From Bacteroidota bacterium (GTDB lineage Bacteria; Bacteroidota; Bacteroidia; Flavobacteriales; Weeksellaceae): a stretch of 64,000 nucleotides of DNA. Below are positions 18,295 to 27,093 of the stretch, in pieces. The position numbers and the translations under genes are program-made. The notes under the pieces are model-generated. The model was given only the letters and a program-made list of their open reading frames with translations. It did not search any database and was not told where the DNA came from. Position 1 is the stretch's first letter. Each line of letters begins with the position of its first letter. Location: positions 62,001 to 126,000 of the forward strand of contig JAEWOR010000054.1 of NCBI GenBank assembly GCA_023399595.1, written 5' to 3'.

Positions 18295-18802
18295 AATTGT
18301 ATACGGACTTTATGCTGATGACGACGATTTAATGAACGGCGTTAAAGCATTCAACGATAAAGGAATTAAAATCAACGAAGTTTATACTCCATTTCCAGTT
18401 CACGGACTAGATAAAGCTTTAGGTTTAAAGAAAACTAGAATTTCTGATGCTGCTTTTATCTATGCAGTATATGGAGTTACTATTGGAGCATTGGTAACTT
18501 ATTATACCATGATTAGAGACTGGCCACAAAATATTGGTGGTAAACCAGCCTTTGATTGGGGACAGAATATGCCAGCTTTCGTGGTTCCGATGTTTGAATT
18601 AATGGTTTTCTGTGCAGCACACATGATGTCTTGGACTTTCTTAATCAGAAATAAAATGTATCCTGGTTGTCCTCCACAAAACCCTGATCCTAGAACAACA
18701 GATGATAAATTCATGATGGAATTTGTAACTGATGATGTAGAATCGGTAAAACAGTTGCTAGTAGAAACTGGTGTTGAAGAAATAACTGTAAAAGATGCTT
18801 AA
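18281..18802 (+). CDS. actD: Alternative complex III subunit ActD (DUF3341)
   Basis: Small membrane subunit of ACIII with two transmembrane segments (about 60-80 and 100-125 of 173 residues), ending with a soluble domain. Motifs are YGLYADDDDL at the start, EVYTPFPVHGLDKALGL, and CPPQNPDPRTTDDKF. An ATG 27 bases earlier lies deep in actC; the ATG at 18281 starts MSTTKIVYGLY, preceded by AAGGAG, and overlaps the actC end by 14 bases. The soluble part resembles DUF3341 proteins of other act operons. Confidence 0.93.
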   Translation: MSTTKIVYGLYADDDDLMNGVKAFNDKGIKINEVYTPFPVHGLDKALGLKKTRISDAAFIYAVYGVTIGALVTYYTMIRDWPQNIGGKPAFDWGQNMPAFVVPMFELMVFCAAHMMSWTFLIRNKMYPGCPPQNPDPRTTDDKFMMEFVTDDVESVKQLLVETGVEEITVKDA

Positions 18803-18803
18803 A

Positions 18804-19502
18804 ATGAGAAAGAATATTTTAAAAATTACTGCAGTTTTAGGTGTTGCAACGGTTGCTTTAACTTCTTGTGGACCTAAAGATAATGCACCTCTTGTATATT
18901 TTCCAGATATGTATTTTCCAGTAGCTTATGATCCATTGATGAAAGCTGAAGATGCTTATTCTAAACACGAGAATGAAATTCCTGCTTTTGTAAAGTTAAA
19001 CGGAGCGACAGGAATGATACCTGTAGATGGAACAGTATCTCAAAATGCAGATGGGGTTATTGGTGAAAATTATTCTAAAGCGTTAACGCCAGATCAATAC
19101 AATGCTGGTTATGATGCTTCTAAAGGTTTAACCGTTTCTCCATTAGATCCAAAGAATAAAGCTAAGGATTTAGAAAGAGGTAAAATATTATTTGATCGTA
19201 CATGTGCTGCTTGTCATGGTACAGGTGGTGATGGTCAAGGATCAATAGTAGTAAGTGGAGCTTATTCAGGGGTTCCTAACTATGCTGATAGAGAAATTAC
19301 AGTAGGTTCTGTACATTATGTTTTAACACATGGTAGAAATACAATGGGTTCTTACGCAGGGCAATTGCTTCCTGGAGACCGTTGGAGAGTTGCTATGTAT
19401 GTAATGGATGCATTTAAGAAAGGAGCGGCTCCTGCAGCAGCTACCCCTACAGCAGATGCTCCAGCAACTACAGAAACTAAAACAGAAACCGCAACTAAAT
19501 AA
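18804..19502 (+). CDS. actE: Alternative complex III subunit ActE, monoheme cytochrome c lipoprotein
   Basis: Electron-transfer cytochrome of ACIII, probably handing electrons on to the oxidase or to a soluble carrier. From ATG 18804 the product is 232 residues with a lipoprotein signal ending LTSC (Cys22), a unique N-terminal part, and a class I cytochrome c domain with CAACHGTGGDGQG (heme Cys at about 134) and a likely Met ligand in NTMGSYAGQL. The tail is Ala/Thr/Pro rich. An alternative ATG at 18795 overlaps the actD stop and would add three residues; sequence alone does not settle it. Confidence 0.92.
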   Translation: MRKNILKITAVLGVATVALTSCGPKDNAPLVYFPDMYFPVAYDPLMKAEDAYSKHENEIPAFVKLNGATGMIPVDGTVSQNADGVIGENYSKALTPDQYNAGYDASKGLTVSPLDPKNKAKDLERGKILFDRTCAACHGTGGDGQGSIVVSGAYSGVPNYADREITVGSVHYVLTHGRNTMGSYAGQLLPGDRWRVAMYVMDAFKKGAAPAAATPTADAPATTETKTETATK

Positions 19503-19513
19503 AAAGAAAAGAA

Positions 19514-20845
19514 ATGTATAGTTTTTCACCAAAATTAAAATCAACTTCTATAATAGTTCTTATTGTAGGTTTAGTTTTATTTGGGATTGGATATTTCATG
19601 AATAGTGGAATTGACGATGCTAAAATAGAGCACATGATGGAGGCTGTTCATGCTTCAGGTCATAATAATCCTACACACTCTAGTGAATTAGTAGGTCCAC
19701 AAGATCATGCTGCGCACTTAGAACATGCTAAAATGCAGATTCATAATCAGCCTTTAGCTGCAATACATTTTGTAGCTGTGTTCTTTTTTGCAGTTAGCTG
19801 TTGTGTACTTTTCTTTTATTCAATTCAGCATGCTGCACACGCAGGTTGGTCTATTATTGTAACAAGAGTTATGGAAGCTATTGCTTCTTATATTCCTTGG
19901 GGAGGAGCAATTCTTATCATTTTAATGTTATTGAATATCTTCCACTATGGACATCTTTTCCACTGGATGGACGCAGATTTAACGGATCCTTCTTCTCCTC
20001 ACTTTGATGCTATTCTTTATGAGAAAAAGAAATTCCTAAACATTCCTTTCTATGCATTTAGAACTATTCTTTATGTAGTAGGAGCATCTTTCTTCGCTTG
20101 GAAATTAAAATCAATCTCTAAGAAAGTTGATGAAACTAAATCTAAAGTAGATTATCAAATTTTATACAGATGGAACGTAGGTTATATCGCATTCTTCGGG
20201 TTTGCTTCTGCAGCTTGGGCGTGGGATTGGTTAATGTCTATCGACCCTCACTGGTATTCTACAATGTATATCTGGTATGCAATGGTAAGTTGTTTAGCTA
20301 GTGGAATTGCAGTAATTATCTTGATAAGTGTTTTCTTAAAGAAAAATGGTTTCTTACCACAGTTCAATGATAACCATTTACACGATTTAGGTAAATTTTT
20401 ATTTGCTTCATCAATGCTTTGGACATATACATGGTTCTGTCAGTTCATGCTATATTGGTATGCAAACGTTCCAGAAGAAGTAAACTATTTCTTTGGTAGA
20501 TTTGAATATTATGCGCCAACTTTCTTACCCATGTTGATTCTTAATTTCCTAATTCCACTATTGGTAATGGTAAGTTCAAGCATTAAGAGAAATTACAAAG
20601 TAGTAACTGTAATGGCGGTTGTTGTAATCCTTGGTCACATCCTAGATTATTTCAATATGGTTATGCCAGGAACAGTAGGTCCATATTGGCAGACTCCTGA
20701 AGTATTACTATTAGTAGTTGGAGCTATCTTATTTATTGTTGGATTGTTTACATTCACAGTAATGAGTGCCCTTTCTAAACTGAAGTTAATTCCTACAGGA
20801 AACCCTTACCTTCACGAATCAGAAATTTATGAATATCCTTTCTAG
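19514..20845 (+). CDS. actF: Alternative complex III subunit ActF, polytopic membrane protein
   Basis: Second large membrane subunit of ACIII, paralogous in fold to ActC and lying opposite it in the complex. The 443-residue protein has about ten membrane segments, one near the N-terminus, then a His-rich periplasmic loop (about 38-75, HNNPTHSSE, HAAHLEHAKMQIHNQ). Other features are WDWLMSIDPHWYSTMYIW and FGRFEYYAPTFLPM. It is the last gene of the operon and is closed by a 16-bp perfect hairpin. Cytochrome oxidase genes do not follow, so the terminal oxidase must be encoded elsewhere. Confidence 0.94.
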   Translation: MYSFSPKLKSTSIIVLIVGLVLFGIGYFMNSGIDDAKIEHMMEAVHASGHNNPTHSSELVGPQDHAAHLEHAKMQIHNQPLAAIHFVAVFFFAVSCCVLFFYSIQHAAHAGWSIIVTRVMEAIASYIPWGGAILIILMLLNIFHYGHLFHWMDADLTDPSSPHFDAILYEKKKFLNIPFYAFRTILYVVGASFFAWKLKSISKKVDETKSKVDYQILYRWNVGYIAFFGFASAAWAWDWLMSIDPHWYSTMYIWYAMVSCLASGIAVIILISVFLKKNGFLPQFNDNHLHDLGKFLFASSMLWTYTWFCQFMLYWYANVPEEVNYFFGRFEYYAPTFLPMLILNFLIPLLVMVSSSIKRNYKVVTVMAVVVILGHILDYFNMVMPGTVGPYWQTPEVLLLVVGAILFIVGLFTFTVMSALSKLKLIPTGNPYLHESEIYEYPF

Positions 20846-20864
20846 GACTTCTTAAAACATAGTA

Positions 20865-20897
20865 AAAACTCCTCATTAAATTTAATGAGGAGTTTTT
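20865..20897 (+). terminator. Terminator of the act operon
   Basis: AAAACTCCTCATTAAA and TTTAATGAGGAGTTTT form a perfect 16-bp palindrome ending in a T-run. The symmetry could let it work in both directions. Confidence 0.88.
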
Positions 20898-20944
20898 TTG
20901 TAACATTATTCATGGTTAGAGCAACTTATTCTAAAATATTAATA

Positions 20945-21955
20945 ATGAAGAATGTTTTTACTTTATTGGCTTTATTCTTAATCGGACTATTGAATGCGCA
21001 ACAGATTAGCATTATTTCTGAAAACTCCCAAAAGCCTATTCCTAAGGTGATCATCTTTGGTAAAAATGGAAATATTTTAACCACTACAGATATTGATGGT
21101 AAGTTTAATAGAGAAGCTTTGGAACCTAAACAAGATGCTTATCAACTTGTTTACAATAATACTATTATTGCAGATTTATCTTATCAAGATATCAGTAAAG
21201 AAATGGTTTATGTTAATGAAAAAACTAAAGATATAGATGCTGTTGTTATTAAAGGTAAGCCTTCAAAATATGTTTATTTAACGGGCAATTTCAATACTTA
21301 TGTCACTATTAATAGTAAATTAAACGCTTATGCAGACGGTATAGTTACTTATGTTTTTGATAATAAAACAAAAAAATACAAAAGCACCAAAGTAGAACAA
21401 TATAGGGTTTATATTATGGAAAATGCATTAGAAAATCGTAAGCAAGTTGCGACTATGGTTTTTGATAATATTCTTACAGTTCCTAAACTAAAAAACCTGT
21501 CTCGAATAGATGAACTAATAGCTAAGAAAAACTTAAAATTTAAAGAAGTATTGGAAGCGAGTAAAGATGAGATGGAATTTACGGGTGAAATTTTTCAAGA
21601 AAAGGAGTTTTCTTTCTTTGGATATAGATTTTTTGATATCCGAAGTATACTTAATATGTCTTTTGAGAAAGCTAAAGAAAGAAACATTAAATCATTTTTA
21701 GAGTATAATGAAATTGCTTATTTAAAACTCAAGCATAAATCGGAACCCGAATACAATCAATTTATAACATATTCCAATTTTTATCCTTTAGAAATGTCTT
21801 TTCATAACGATGTTGCTATAGATAAAGTAAAATTCAAAAGAGATAATAGTCAGTACACAACAAAATTTTGGGAACAAGAAGGATTTCCAGATATGTTACC
21901 CGTTTTTAATCAATATTTTAAAGGTAATATGAAAGAAATGCCCAACCAAAAATAA
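20945..21955 (+). CDS. Secreted protein with carboxypeptidase-like regulatory N-terminus
   Basis: 336 residues with a Sec signal peptide ending near LNAQ. Residues about 20-90 resemble the carboxypeptidase D regulatory-like (CarboxypepD_reg) beta-sandwich common in secreted Bacteroidota proteins: ISENSQKPIPKVIIFG, then ILTTTDIDGKF. The rest is charged and rich in Lys, Tyr and Phe and I do not recognise it. A start 60 bases upstream was rejected because it lies inside the act terminator. No membrane segment apart from the signal, no TonB receptor domain and no sorting domain. Function unknown. Confidence 0.7.
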   Translation: MKNVFTLLALFLIGLLNAQQISIISENSQKPIPKVIIFGKNGNILTTTDIDGKFNREALEPKQDAYQLVYNNTIIADLSYQDISKEMVYVNEKTKDIDAVVIKGKPSKYVYLTGNFNTYVTINSKLNAYADGIVTYVFDNKTKKYKSTKVEQYRVYIMENALENRKQVATMVFDNILTVPKLKNLSRIDELIAKKNLKFKEVLEASKDEMEFTGEIFQEKEFSFFGYRFFDIRSILNMSFEKAKERNIKSFLEYNEIAYLKLKHKSEPEYNQFITYSNFYPLEMSFHNDVAIDKVKFKRDNSQYTTKFWEQEGFPDMLPVFNQYFKGNMKEMPNQK

Positions 21956-21987
21956 ATTTTCTTATATTAGTTATGCCTTCAAATGTT

Positions 21988-21995
21988 TAACTTTG
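21988..21995 (+). promoter_or_regulatory. TAnnTTTG promoter element for the lipoprotein-apt unit
   Basis: TAACTTTG, 14 bases upstream of the ATG at 22010. It overlaps codons of the longer reading frame, so the start at 21983 is rejected. Confidence 0.5.
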
Positions 21996-22009
21996 TTAAA
22001 ATTTTTCGG

Positions 22010-23161
22010 ATGAAAAAAATTACCCTTTTATTGATTGTTTGTGCACTTGTTTTATCAAGCTGTAAAAAGGACCATGTAGATGGAAGCAGCCCTATGGCTT
22101 TCCAGTCTAGTGTTAACGACATGGCGTCTAGTCTTACCACACTTGAGCAAATTAAATTCAACGAAGCGTTGTATATCTTAAAAACTTTTGGTGTTGAGGC
22201 AGAAGGAGATCAAAATGAGCTTAATGCATTGGCAAAATTATTAGAAGGAAAAAAAGTTCCTGAAATATTAGCTTTAGCGGATCAAGTTGCTAATAAAAAT
22301 GCCATTAGTTGGTCCAGTACAGCACCTCCATCGTTAGGAGAAATGAACATCTTTGGCGACGCCGTTGCTAAAGAACACGATGCTAATGATGTTAGAGCTA
22401 ATTCCCTTAATATTAATGTCAATCCAACGGGAGATAACGGATCTGGAGCTACAGGTTTGCAAGTTGTTCCCCGTTTAGTGGATAATAAAAATGAAAACAT
22501 AGCTTTTACTGAAGCAGGATTAGAAACTACTCTTGAGGTTTTCAGCGGTGGGTCAAGAATTTATTCTGCTAAAAACTTAATGTCTGATAATAATTTTCCA
22601 GGATTTAATATTCGATTTTCGTCTATTCCAGCTCAAAAAGTAGTGGATAATAAAATAGATATTACCATATCTGTAAAAACCACTGTGAAAACTTTTAAAA
22701 TGACAAAAGTGGGAGTAGATATTAATCCTTCTGCTTTAAAAATGCCAGAACCTCCGAAAGTAGATTCGTTAAGTGTAAATCCTCAAGATCCAGCAATAAA
22801 CCCTGATGGAACACCAATAAAACCCGCAGATACAAAACCTGTAGCTGATCCAAAAACTACAGTGAATAAGTTTTTAGGAAACCTAAATTCACAAAACTTA
22901 AAAGCAGCTTTTGAAAGTTCAGATAACCCTAGCTGGGGATCATATGAGACTTTCTCAAGTCCTAATTCAGGTTTTGGAACGGTGAAGAATTTGACGGTGA
23001 AAAATATTTCTACAAAGTCGGTTACTCCTACATCTGCAAGCGTTAGCGCTACTTATGATGTTGTTGATAAGCAAGGGAAAACCACTGCTTTAATGGTAAC
23101 TTTTGGCTTGAAAAACGTTAATGGCGAATGGAAAATTTCTAGCTATAAAATAAATCCTTAA
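22010..23161 (+). CDS. Two-domain lipoprotein of unknown function
   Basis: 383 residues with a lipoprotein signal ending LSSC (about Cys19). An N-terminal helical part (TTLEQIKFNEALYILKTFG) resembles DUF6694-type lipoproteins, a comparison from memory and uncertain. A central beta-rich region follows, then a Pro/Asp linker at about 240-285 and a C-terminal domain of about 100 residues ending KNVNGEWKISSYKINP, a pattern typical of NTF2-like or DUF4878-type periplasmic domains. The stop overlaps the apt start by one base (TAATG), so apt probably depends on this gene for translation. Confidence 0.75.
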   Translation: MKKITLLLIVCALVLSSCKKDHVDGSSPMAFQSSVNDMASSLTTLEQIKFNEALYILKTFGVEAEGDQNELNALAKLLEGKKVPEILALADQVANKNAISWSSTAPPSLGEMNIFGDAVAKEHDANDVRANSLNINVNPTGDNGSGATGLQVVPRLVDNKNENIAFTEAGLETTLEVFSGGSRIYSAKNLMSDNNFPGFNIRFSSIPAQKVVDNKIDITISVKTTVKTFKMTKVGVDINPSALKMPEPPKVDSLSVNPQDPAINPDGTPIKPADTKPVADPKTTVNKFLGNLNSQNLKAAFESSDNPSWGSYETFSSPNSGFGTVKNLTVKNISTKSVTPTSASVSATYDVVDKQGKTTALMVTFGLKNVNGEWKISSYKINP

Positions 23162-23697
23162 TGGCATCTCAAGAGCTTATACAAAAATTAGAACAAACCA
23201 TAGAAAACATCCCTGATTTTCCTATTTCAGGAATTCAGTTTAAAGATATTACTCCTATTTTCCTGCAACCTCAGTTGTACAAAGATGTGGTAGCGGATTT
23301 AGCGGAATTTAGCCGAGGGAAGATAGATGCGGTTTGTGGAATTGAGAGCAGAGGCTATTTGTTTGGTATCGCCATCGCAATGGCTTTAGAGGTTCCTTTT
23401 ATTTTAATAAGAAAAAAAGGAAAACTTCCACCTCCTATTATTAGTGAAAAATATAGCTTAGAATACGGAACTTCTGAAATTGAAACCAGAACAGGACAAA
23501 TTCTTCCAGGTCAGCGTATTCTTATTCATGATGATTTATTAGCAACCGGAGGAACTACGGAAGCAGCAGCTAAACTGGTTGAAAAACAAGGTGCAAAAGC
23601 TGTACAGTTTAGTTTTTTAATTGGACTAAACGATTTAAACGGAGAAGATAAATTACAAAAATTTGATGCAGAAATTTATCAAATTTTAAATTATTAA
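23161..23697 (+). CDS. apt: Adenine phosphoribosyltransferase
   Basis: Purine salvage: adenine plus PRPP gives AMP. The 178-residue protein is a normal type I PRTase with FPISGIQFKDITPI, the GIESRGYLFG substrate loop, RKKGKLPPP, and the PRPP-binding motif ILIHDDLLATGGTT (about residues 121-134). It starts on the stop of the preceding lipoprotein gene. Its co-substrate comes from prs at the start of the window. Confidence 0.96.
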   Translation: MASQELIQKLEQTIENIPDFPISGIQFKDITPIFLQPQLYKDVVADLAEFSRGKIDAVCGIESRGYLFGIAIAMALEVPFILIRKKGKLPPPIISEKYSLEYGTSEIETRTGQILPGQRILIHDDLLATGGTTEAAAKLVEKQGAKAVQFSFLIGLNDLNGEDKLQKFDAEIYQILNY

Positions 23698-23728
23698 GGG
23701 ATATTTACAGAAATAAGAATCAAGAATT

Positions 23729-23758
23729 TTGTAAATCATCAAGAAACAATTAAATTTG
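23729..23758 (+). promoter_or_regulatory. Complete promoter (TTG-N19-TAAATTTG) for the TPR protein-ribH operon
   Basis: TTG at 23729-23731, a 19-base spacer and TAAATTTG at 23751-23758, with the start codon 20 bases downstream. Confidence 0.65.
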
Positions 23759-23778
23759 CATTTCAATTTTTTAAAATA

Positions 23779-24486
23779 ATGGCAAAACAAACTAAAAATA
23801 ACTTGAAAGAAAACGAAGGTAAAGAAACGGTTGAGTTTTTTAAAGACCTTGATAAAACCTCACTAAATGCAGAAATGTTTTTAGAAAAATATGCAAAACA
23901 AGTAGGTATTGCCTTTGGTGTTGTGCTTTTGGGTATTTTAGGATACTTTGGATACCAACAGTTTATTGTAGCTCCTAAAAATGAAGAAGCAGTAAAAGCT
24001 TTCTTAGTGGCTCAGAAAAACCTTACGGAAGGTAAAAATGCTGAAGCTTTAGGTGGAAAATCTGCTGCTAATCCTGGTTTTATGGGGGTTGCTAAAGACT
24101 ATTCTTCTACTAAAGTAGGTAAGCTTTCTAGTTACAATGCTGGTATTATTAAATTTAAAGAAGGTAAATTCCAAGAAGCTTATGATTTAATGGACCAGTT
24201 TTCTTCAGATAACAAAACATTAATGGCGATGAAATTTGGAGTTATGGCTGATGCAAAATCTGGTTTGAATAAAAATGATGAAGCTTTAGGTTTATTAGAC
24301 AAAGCGGCTTCTGCTTCAACAGATCCTTATACCATTTATTATTTTACAAGAAAAGCTGGTATCTTGGCTTTAGGAATGAAGAAGAACGCTGAAGCTAAAA
24401 AATACTTCGCAACTATAGACGAGAAATATCAGGACTATGACAATGGTATGTCCGATTCTTATATTGAAATGACTAAATACTACTAA
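23779..24486 (+). CDS. Membrane-anchored tetratricopeptide protein (YfgM-like)
   Basis: 235 residues with a charged cytoplasmic N-terminus (1-40), one membrane segment at about 41-60, and an Ala/Lys-rich periplasmic TPR region (KEGKFQEAYDLMDQF, KNDEALGLLDKA, KKNAEAKKYFATI). This layout is that of YfgM, the inner-membrane ancillary protein of the Sec translocon and periplasmic chaperone network. The function is inferred from layout, not from specific residues. It is first in an operon with ribH (4-base gap). Confidence 0.8.
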   Translation: MAKQTKNNLKENEGKETVEFFKDLDKTSLNAEMFLEKYAKQVGIAFGVVLLGILGYFGYQQFIVAPKNEEAVKAFLVAQKNLTEGKNAEALGGKSAANPGFMGVAKDYSSTKVGKLSSYNAGIIKFKEGKFQEAYDLMDQFSSDNKTLMAMKFGVMADAKSGLNKNDEALGLLDKAASASTDPYTIYYFTRKAGILALGMKKNAEAKKYFATIDEKYQDYDNGMSDSYIEMTKYY

Positions 24487-24490
24487 AAAC

Positions 24491-25012
24491 ATGGCTACAG
24501 TTAATCTATCAGATTATAAGCCACTTAATATAACTAATGCCGAAGAATTTTCTATCGGCATTGTTTTTTCTGAGTGGAATGATTTTATAACTTTCAACCT
24601 TCGTGATGGCGCAGTTGAAGTTCTTAAAAAAGAAGGAGTAAAGGAAGAAAATATACATTTATTCCAAGTTCCTGGTGCTTTCGAATTGAGTTATGCAAGT
24701 ATGCAACTTTGCAAAGAGAAAAAGTACGACGCCGTTATTGCTATTGGATGCGTTATCCGTGGAGAAACGCCACATTTCGATTATGTATGTTCTGCAGTTG
24801 CTCAAGGGATTAAAGATTGTAATATTTATACAGATGTTCCTACTATTTTCTGTGTTCTTACAGACGATACCCAAGAACAATCTATTGCAAGAAGTGGTGG
24901 TGCTTTAGGAAATAAAGGTATTGAAGCAGGTGTTACAGCTCTTCAGATGATAGATTTTAAGAAAAAACTTTCAGAAAGTAAAGCAGCTTCAATAGGCTTC
25001 GGAAAACCATGA
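24491..25012 (+). CDS. ribH: 6,7-dimethyl-8-ribityllumazine synthase
   Basis: Penultimate step of riboflavin synthesis: condenses the ribityl pyrimidine with dihydroxybutanone phosphate. The 173-residue product has VPGAFELSYA (substrate site), GCVIRGETPHFDYV with the catalytic His, and LTDDTQEQSIARSGG near the C-terminus. Normal family length. The last codons overlap the next gene as ATGA, so the LTA-synthase-like gene is translationally coupled. No FMN riboswitch is seen before the operon. Other rib genes are not in the window. Confidence 0.95.
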   Translation: MATVNLSDYKPLNITNAEEFSIGIVFSEWNDFITFNLRDGAVEVLKKEGVKEENIHLFQVPGAFELSYASMQLCKEKKYDAVIAIGCVIRGETPHFDYVCSAVAQGIKDCNIYTDVPTIFCVLTDDTQEQSIARSGGALGNKGIEAGVTALQMIDFKKKLSESKAASIGFGKP

Positions 25013-27093
25013 AAAATTATTTAGAAAAACTAAAACCCTATTTTTATTTAGGAGTTTTATACGTTATTCTTAGTGGCATACTAAGATTAGTTTTTTTATT
25101 TCATCCTATTACAACATCTAGCTTTTCTTTTACGGAAACTTTAAAAATAATGGTCATTGGCTTTGCTAATGACTTTTTTGTTTTCATAATAGCTTCGGTG
25201 TTTTTAATGTTGTATCTCACCTTCCTTTCGGATGGGAAATATAAAAAACCTTATGGATACATAATTTTCGGACTTATGGTATTGGCTTTGGCTTATACAC
25301 TTTTTGTTCCGAATACTATTTTTAAACAATATGGAGGAAGTTTTCCTGAAATTGCAGCAGCACTTATAGGTCTTAAAACTTTGCTTTTTGGACTCATGTT
25401 ATTTATACCCACAAAGCGTAAAAATATTAGAAATGGATTGTATTTTTTTACATTATTTCTTTACGTTCTCCTTATTATTTTTAATGCAGTAAGCGAATAT
25501 TTCTTCTATAATGAATTTGGTGTTCGCTATAATTTTATTGCTGTAGATTATCTTATTTACACCAATGAAGTTATTGGAAATATTATGGAAAGCTATCCTG
25601 TAGTTCCTTTATTTATGGGTATTCTTAGTATTACATTGTTAATCACTTGGTTTATTTATAAGAAAACTAAAAATGAACTGATTAATCTTCCCAACTTCAA
25701 ACAGAAATTGATTTTTGTAGGAGCTTATCTTCTTTTATTAGGTTTTAGTATTTTTACTATTAATCAATTGCTTATTTTAAAATCTTCGAATACTTTTGCC
25801 GATGAAATTCAATCCAATGGTCTTCCAAAGTTTTATTGGGCTTTTACACATAGCGAATTAGACTACTTTCAGTTTTATCCACAAATGTCAGAAAAACAAG
25901 CAGAAGCAGAATTTCTAAAGCAATTTAATCCTTCCACATTGAGCAGAAATATAGTTTCTTCTCAACCAGAACTTAAAAAAAATGTGGTTCTTATTTCTAT
26001 CGAAAGTTTATCTGCAGATTTTATGGAGCATTATGGGAATGCACAAAAAATTACGCCTTTCTTAGATAGTTTGGCCAATCATTCTTTGATGTTTACTAAT
26101 CTTTATGCTACAGGAAACAGAACAGTAAGAGGTTTGGAAGCTTTAACACTTTGTATTCCACCTACAGCAGGGGAAAGTATTGTGAAAAGACAGAATAATA
26201 AAAATAAATTTTCTACTGGTTCTGTTTTTAAAGCCAAGGGTTATGATGTGAAATTCTTGTACGGAGGATATTCTTATTTTGATAATATGAAAGATTTTTT
26301 TCAAGGAAATGGCTATGATATTGTTGATAGAGATAATTTTAAACCAGAAGAAATATCTTTTGCGAATGTTTGGGGTGTTGCAGATGAAGATATGGCTAAA
26401 AAAGCTATACAAATAATGAATCAAGAGGCAAAATCTGGGAAACCCTTTTTCAATCATTGGATGACGGTTTCTAACCATAGACCTTTTACCTATACTAATG
26501 GAAGAATTGATATTCCTGGAGATGCAAAATCTAGAGATGGAGGAGTAAAATATACCGATTATTCTATCCGTAAGTTTTTTGAAATGGCTAAAAAACAAGA
26601 TTGGTATAAAAATACAGTCTTTGTAATTGTTGCCGATCATTGTGCATCTAGTGCAGGGAAAACAGAACTTCCGATGGATAAATACAGAATTCCAGGAATC
26701 GTTTTTTCGGAAGGTTTTATTAAGCCTCAACAATTCACGCCGTTAATGTCACAGATTGATGTAATGCCAACGGTTTTCGGATTGTTAAATTTCAATTATC
26801 AATCTAAATTTTTAGGTCAAGATGTTTTAAAGCCAGAATTTCAGCCTAAAGCTTATATTGCCACTTATCAAGATTTAGGGTACATACAAGACAATACACT
26901 TACTATTCTTTCACCTGTAAAGAAAGTTCAACAATATAATTTAGTACAAAAGAAAAGCAATTTAGCTCCAGAGTTTTCTATTTATTACGATGAAAACAAG
27001 GTTAATCAACCTAATCCATTATTGGTGAATAATGCTATTTCTACTTATCAAGCTACTTCTTATTGGCTAAAAAATAATCAACTTAACCGTTAA
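25009..27093 (+). CDS. LTA-synthase-like membrane sulfatase-fold enzyme
   Basis: Member of the alkaline phosphatase/sulfatase superfamily, LtaS/OpgB-like, likely transferring a phospho-alcohol head group to a cell-envelope glycan or lipid. The 694-residue protein has five or six N-terminal membrane segments (up to about residue 250) and a periplasmic domain from about 320. It shows the metal-binding ISIESLSAD, the nucleophile Thr in GNRTVRG (about 372), and the VADHCASS segment carrying the Asp/His metal ligands. Flavobacteria do not make lipoteichoic acid, so the acceptor is unknown. It overlaps ribH by 4 bases and, tail to tail, the next minus-strand gene by 11 bases. Confidence 0.88.
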   Translation: MKNYLEKLKPYFYLGVLYVILSGILRLVFLFHPITTSSFSFTETLKIMVIGFANDFFVFIIASVFLMLYLTFLSDGKYKKPYGYIIFGLMVLALAYTLFVPNTIFKQYGGSFPEIAAALIGLKTLLFGLMLFIPTKRKNIRNGLYFFTLFLYVLLIIFNAVSEYFFYNEFGVRYNFIAVDYLIYTNEVIGNIMESYPVVPLFMGILSITLLITWFIYKKTKNELINLPNFKQKLIFVGAYLLLLGFSIFTINQLLILKSSNTFADEIQSNGLPKFYWAFTHSELDYFQFYPQMSEKQAEAEFLKQFNPSTLSRNIVSSQPELKKNVVLISIESLSADFMEHYGNAQKITPFLDSLANHSLMFTNLYATGNRTVRGLEALTLCIPPTAGESIVKRQNNKNKFSTGSVFKAKGYDVKFLYGGYSYFDNMKDFFQGNGYDIVDRDNFKPEEISFANVWGVADEDMAKKAIQIMNQEAKSGKPFFNHWMTVSNHRPFTYTNGRIDIPGDAKSRDGGVKYTDYSIRKFFEMAKKQDWYKNTVFVIVADHCASSAGKTELPMDKYRIPGIVFSEGFIKPQQFTPLMSQIDVMPTVFGLLNFNYQSKFLGQDVLKPEFQPKAYIATYQDLGYIQDNTLTILSPVKKVQQYNLVQKKSNLAPEFSIYYDENKVNQPNPLLVNNAISTYQATSYWLKNNQLNR

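Noticed and set aside
20885..20944. Upstream start for the carboxypeptidase-like secreted protein
   Set aside because: The first codons fall in the act terminator and the true signal peptide starts at 20945.
23698..23778. FMN riboswitch before the ribH operon
   Set aside because: The 80-base gap is too short and AT-rich, and lacks the conserved RFN stems.
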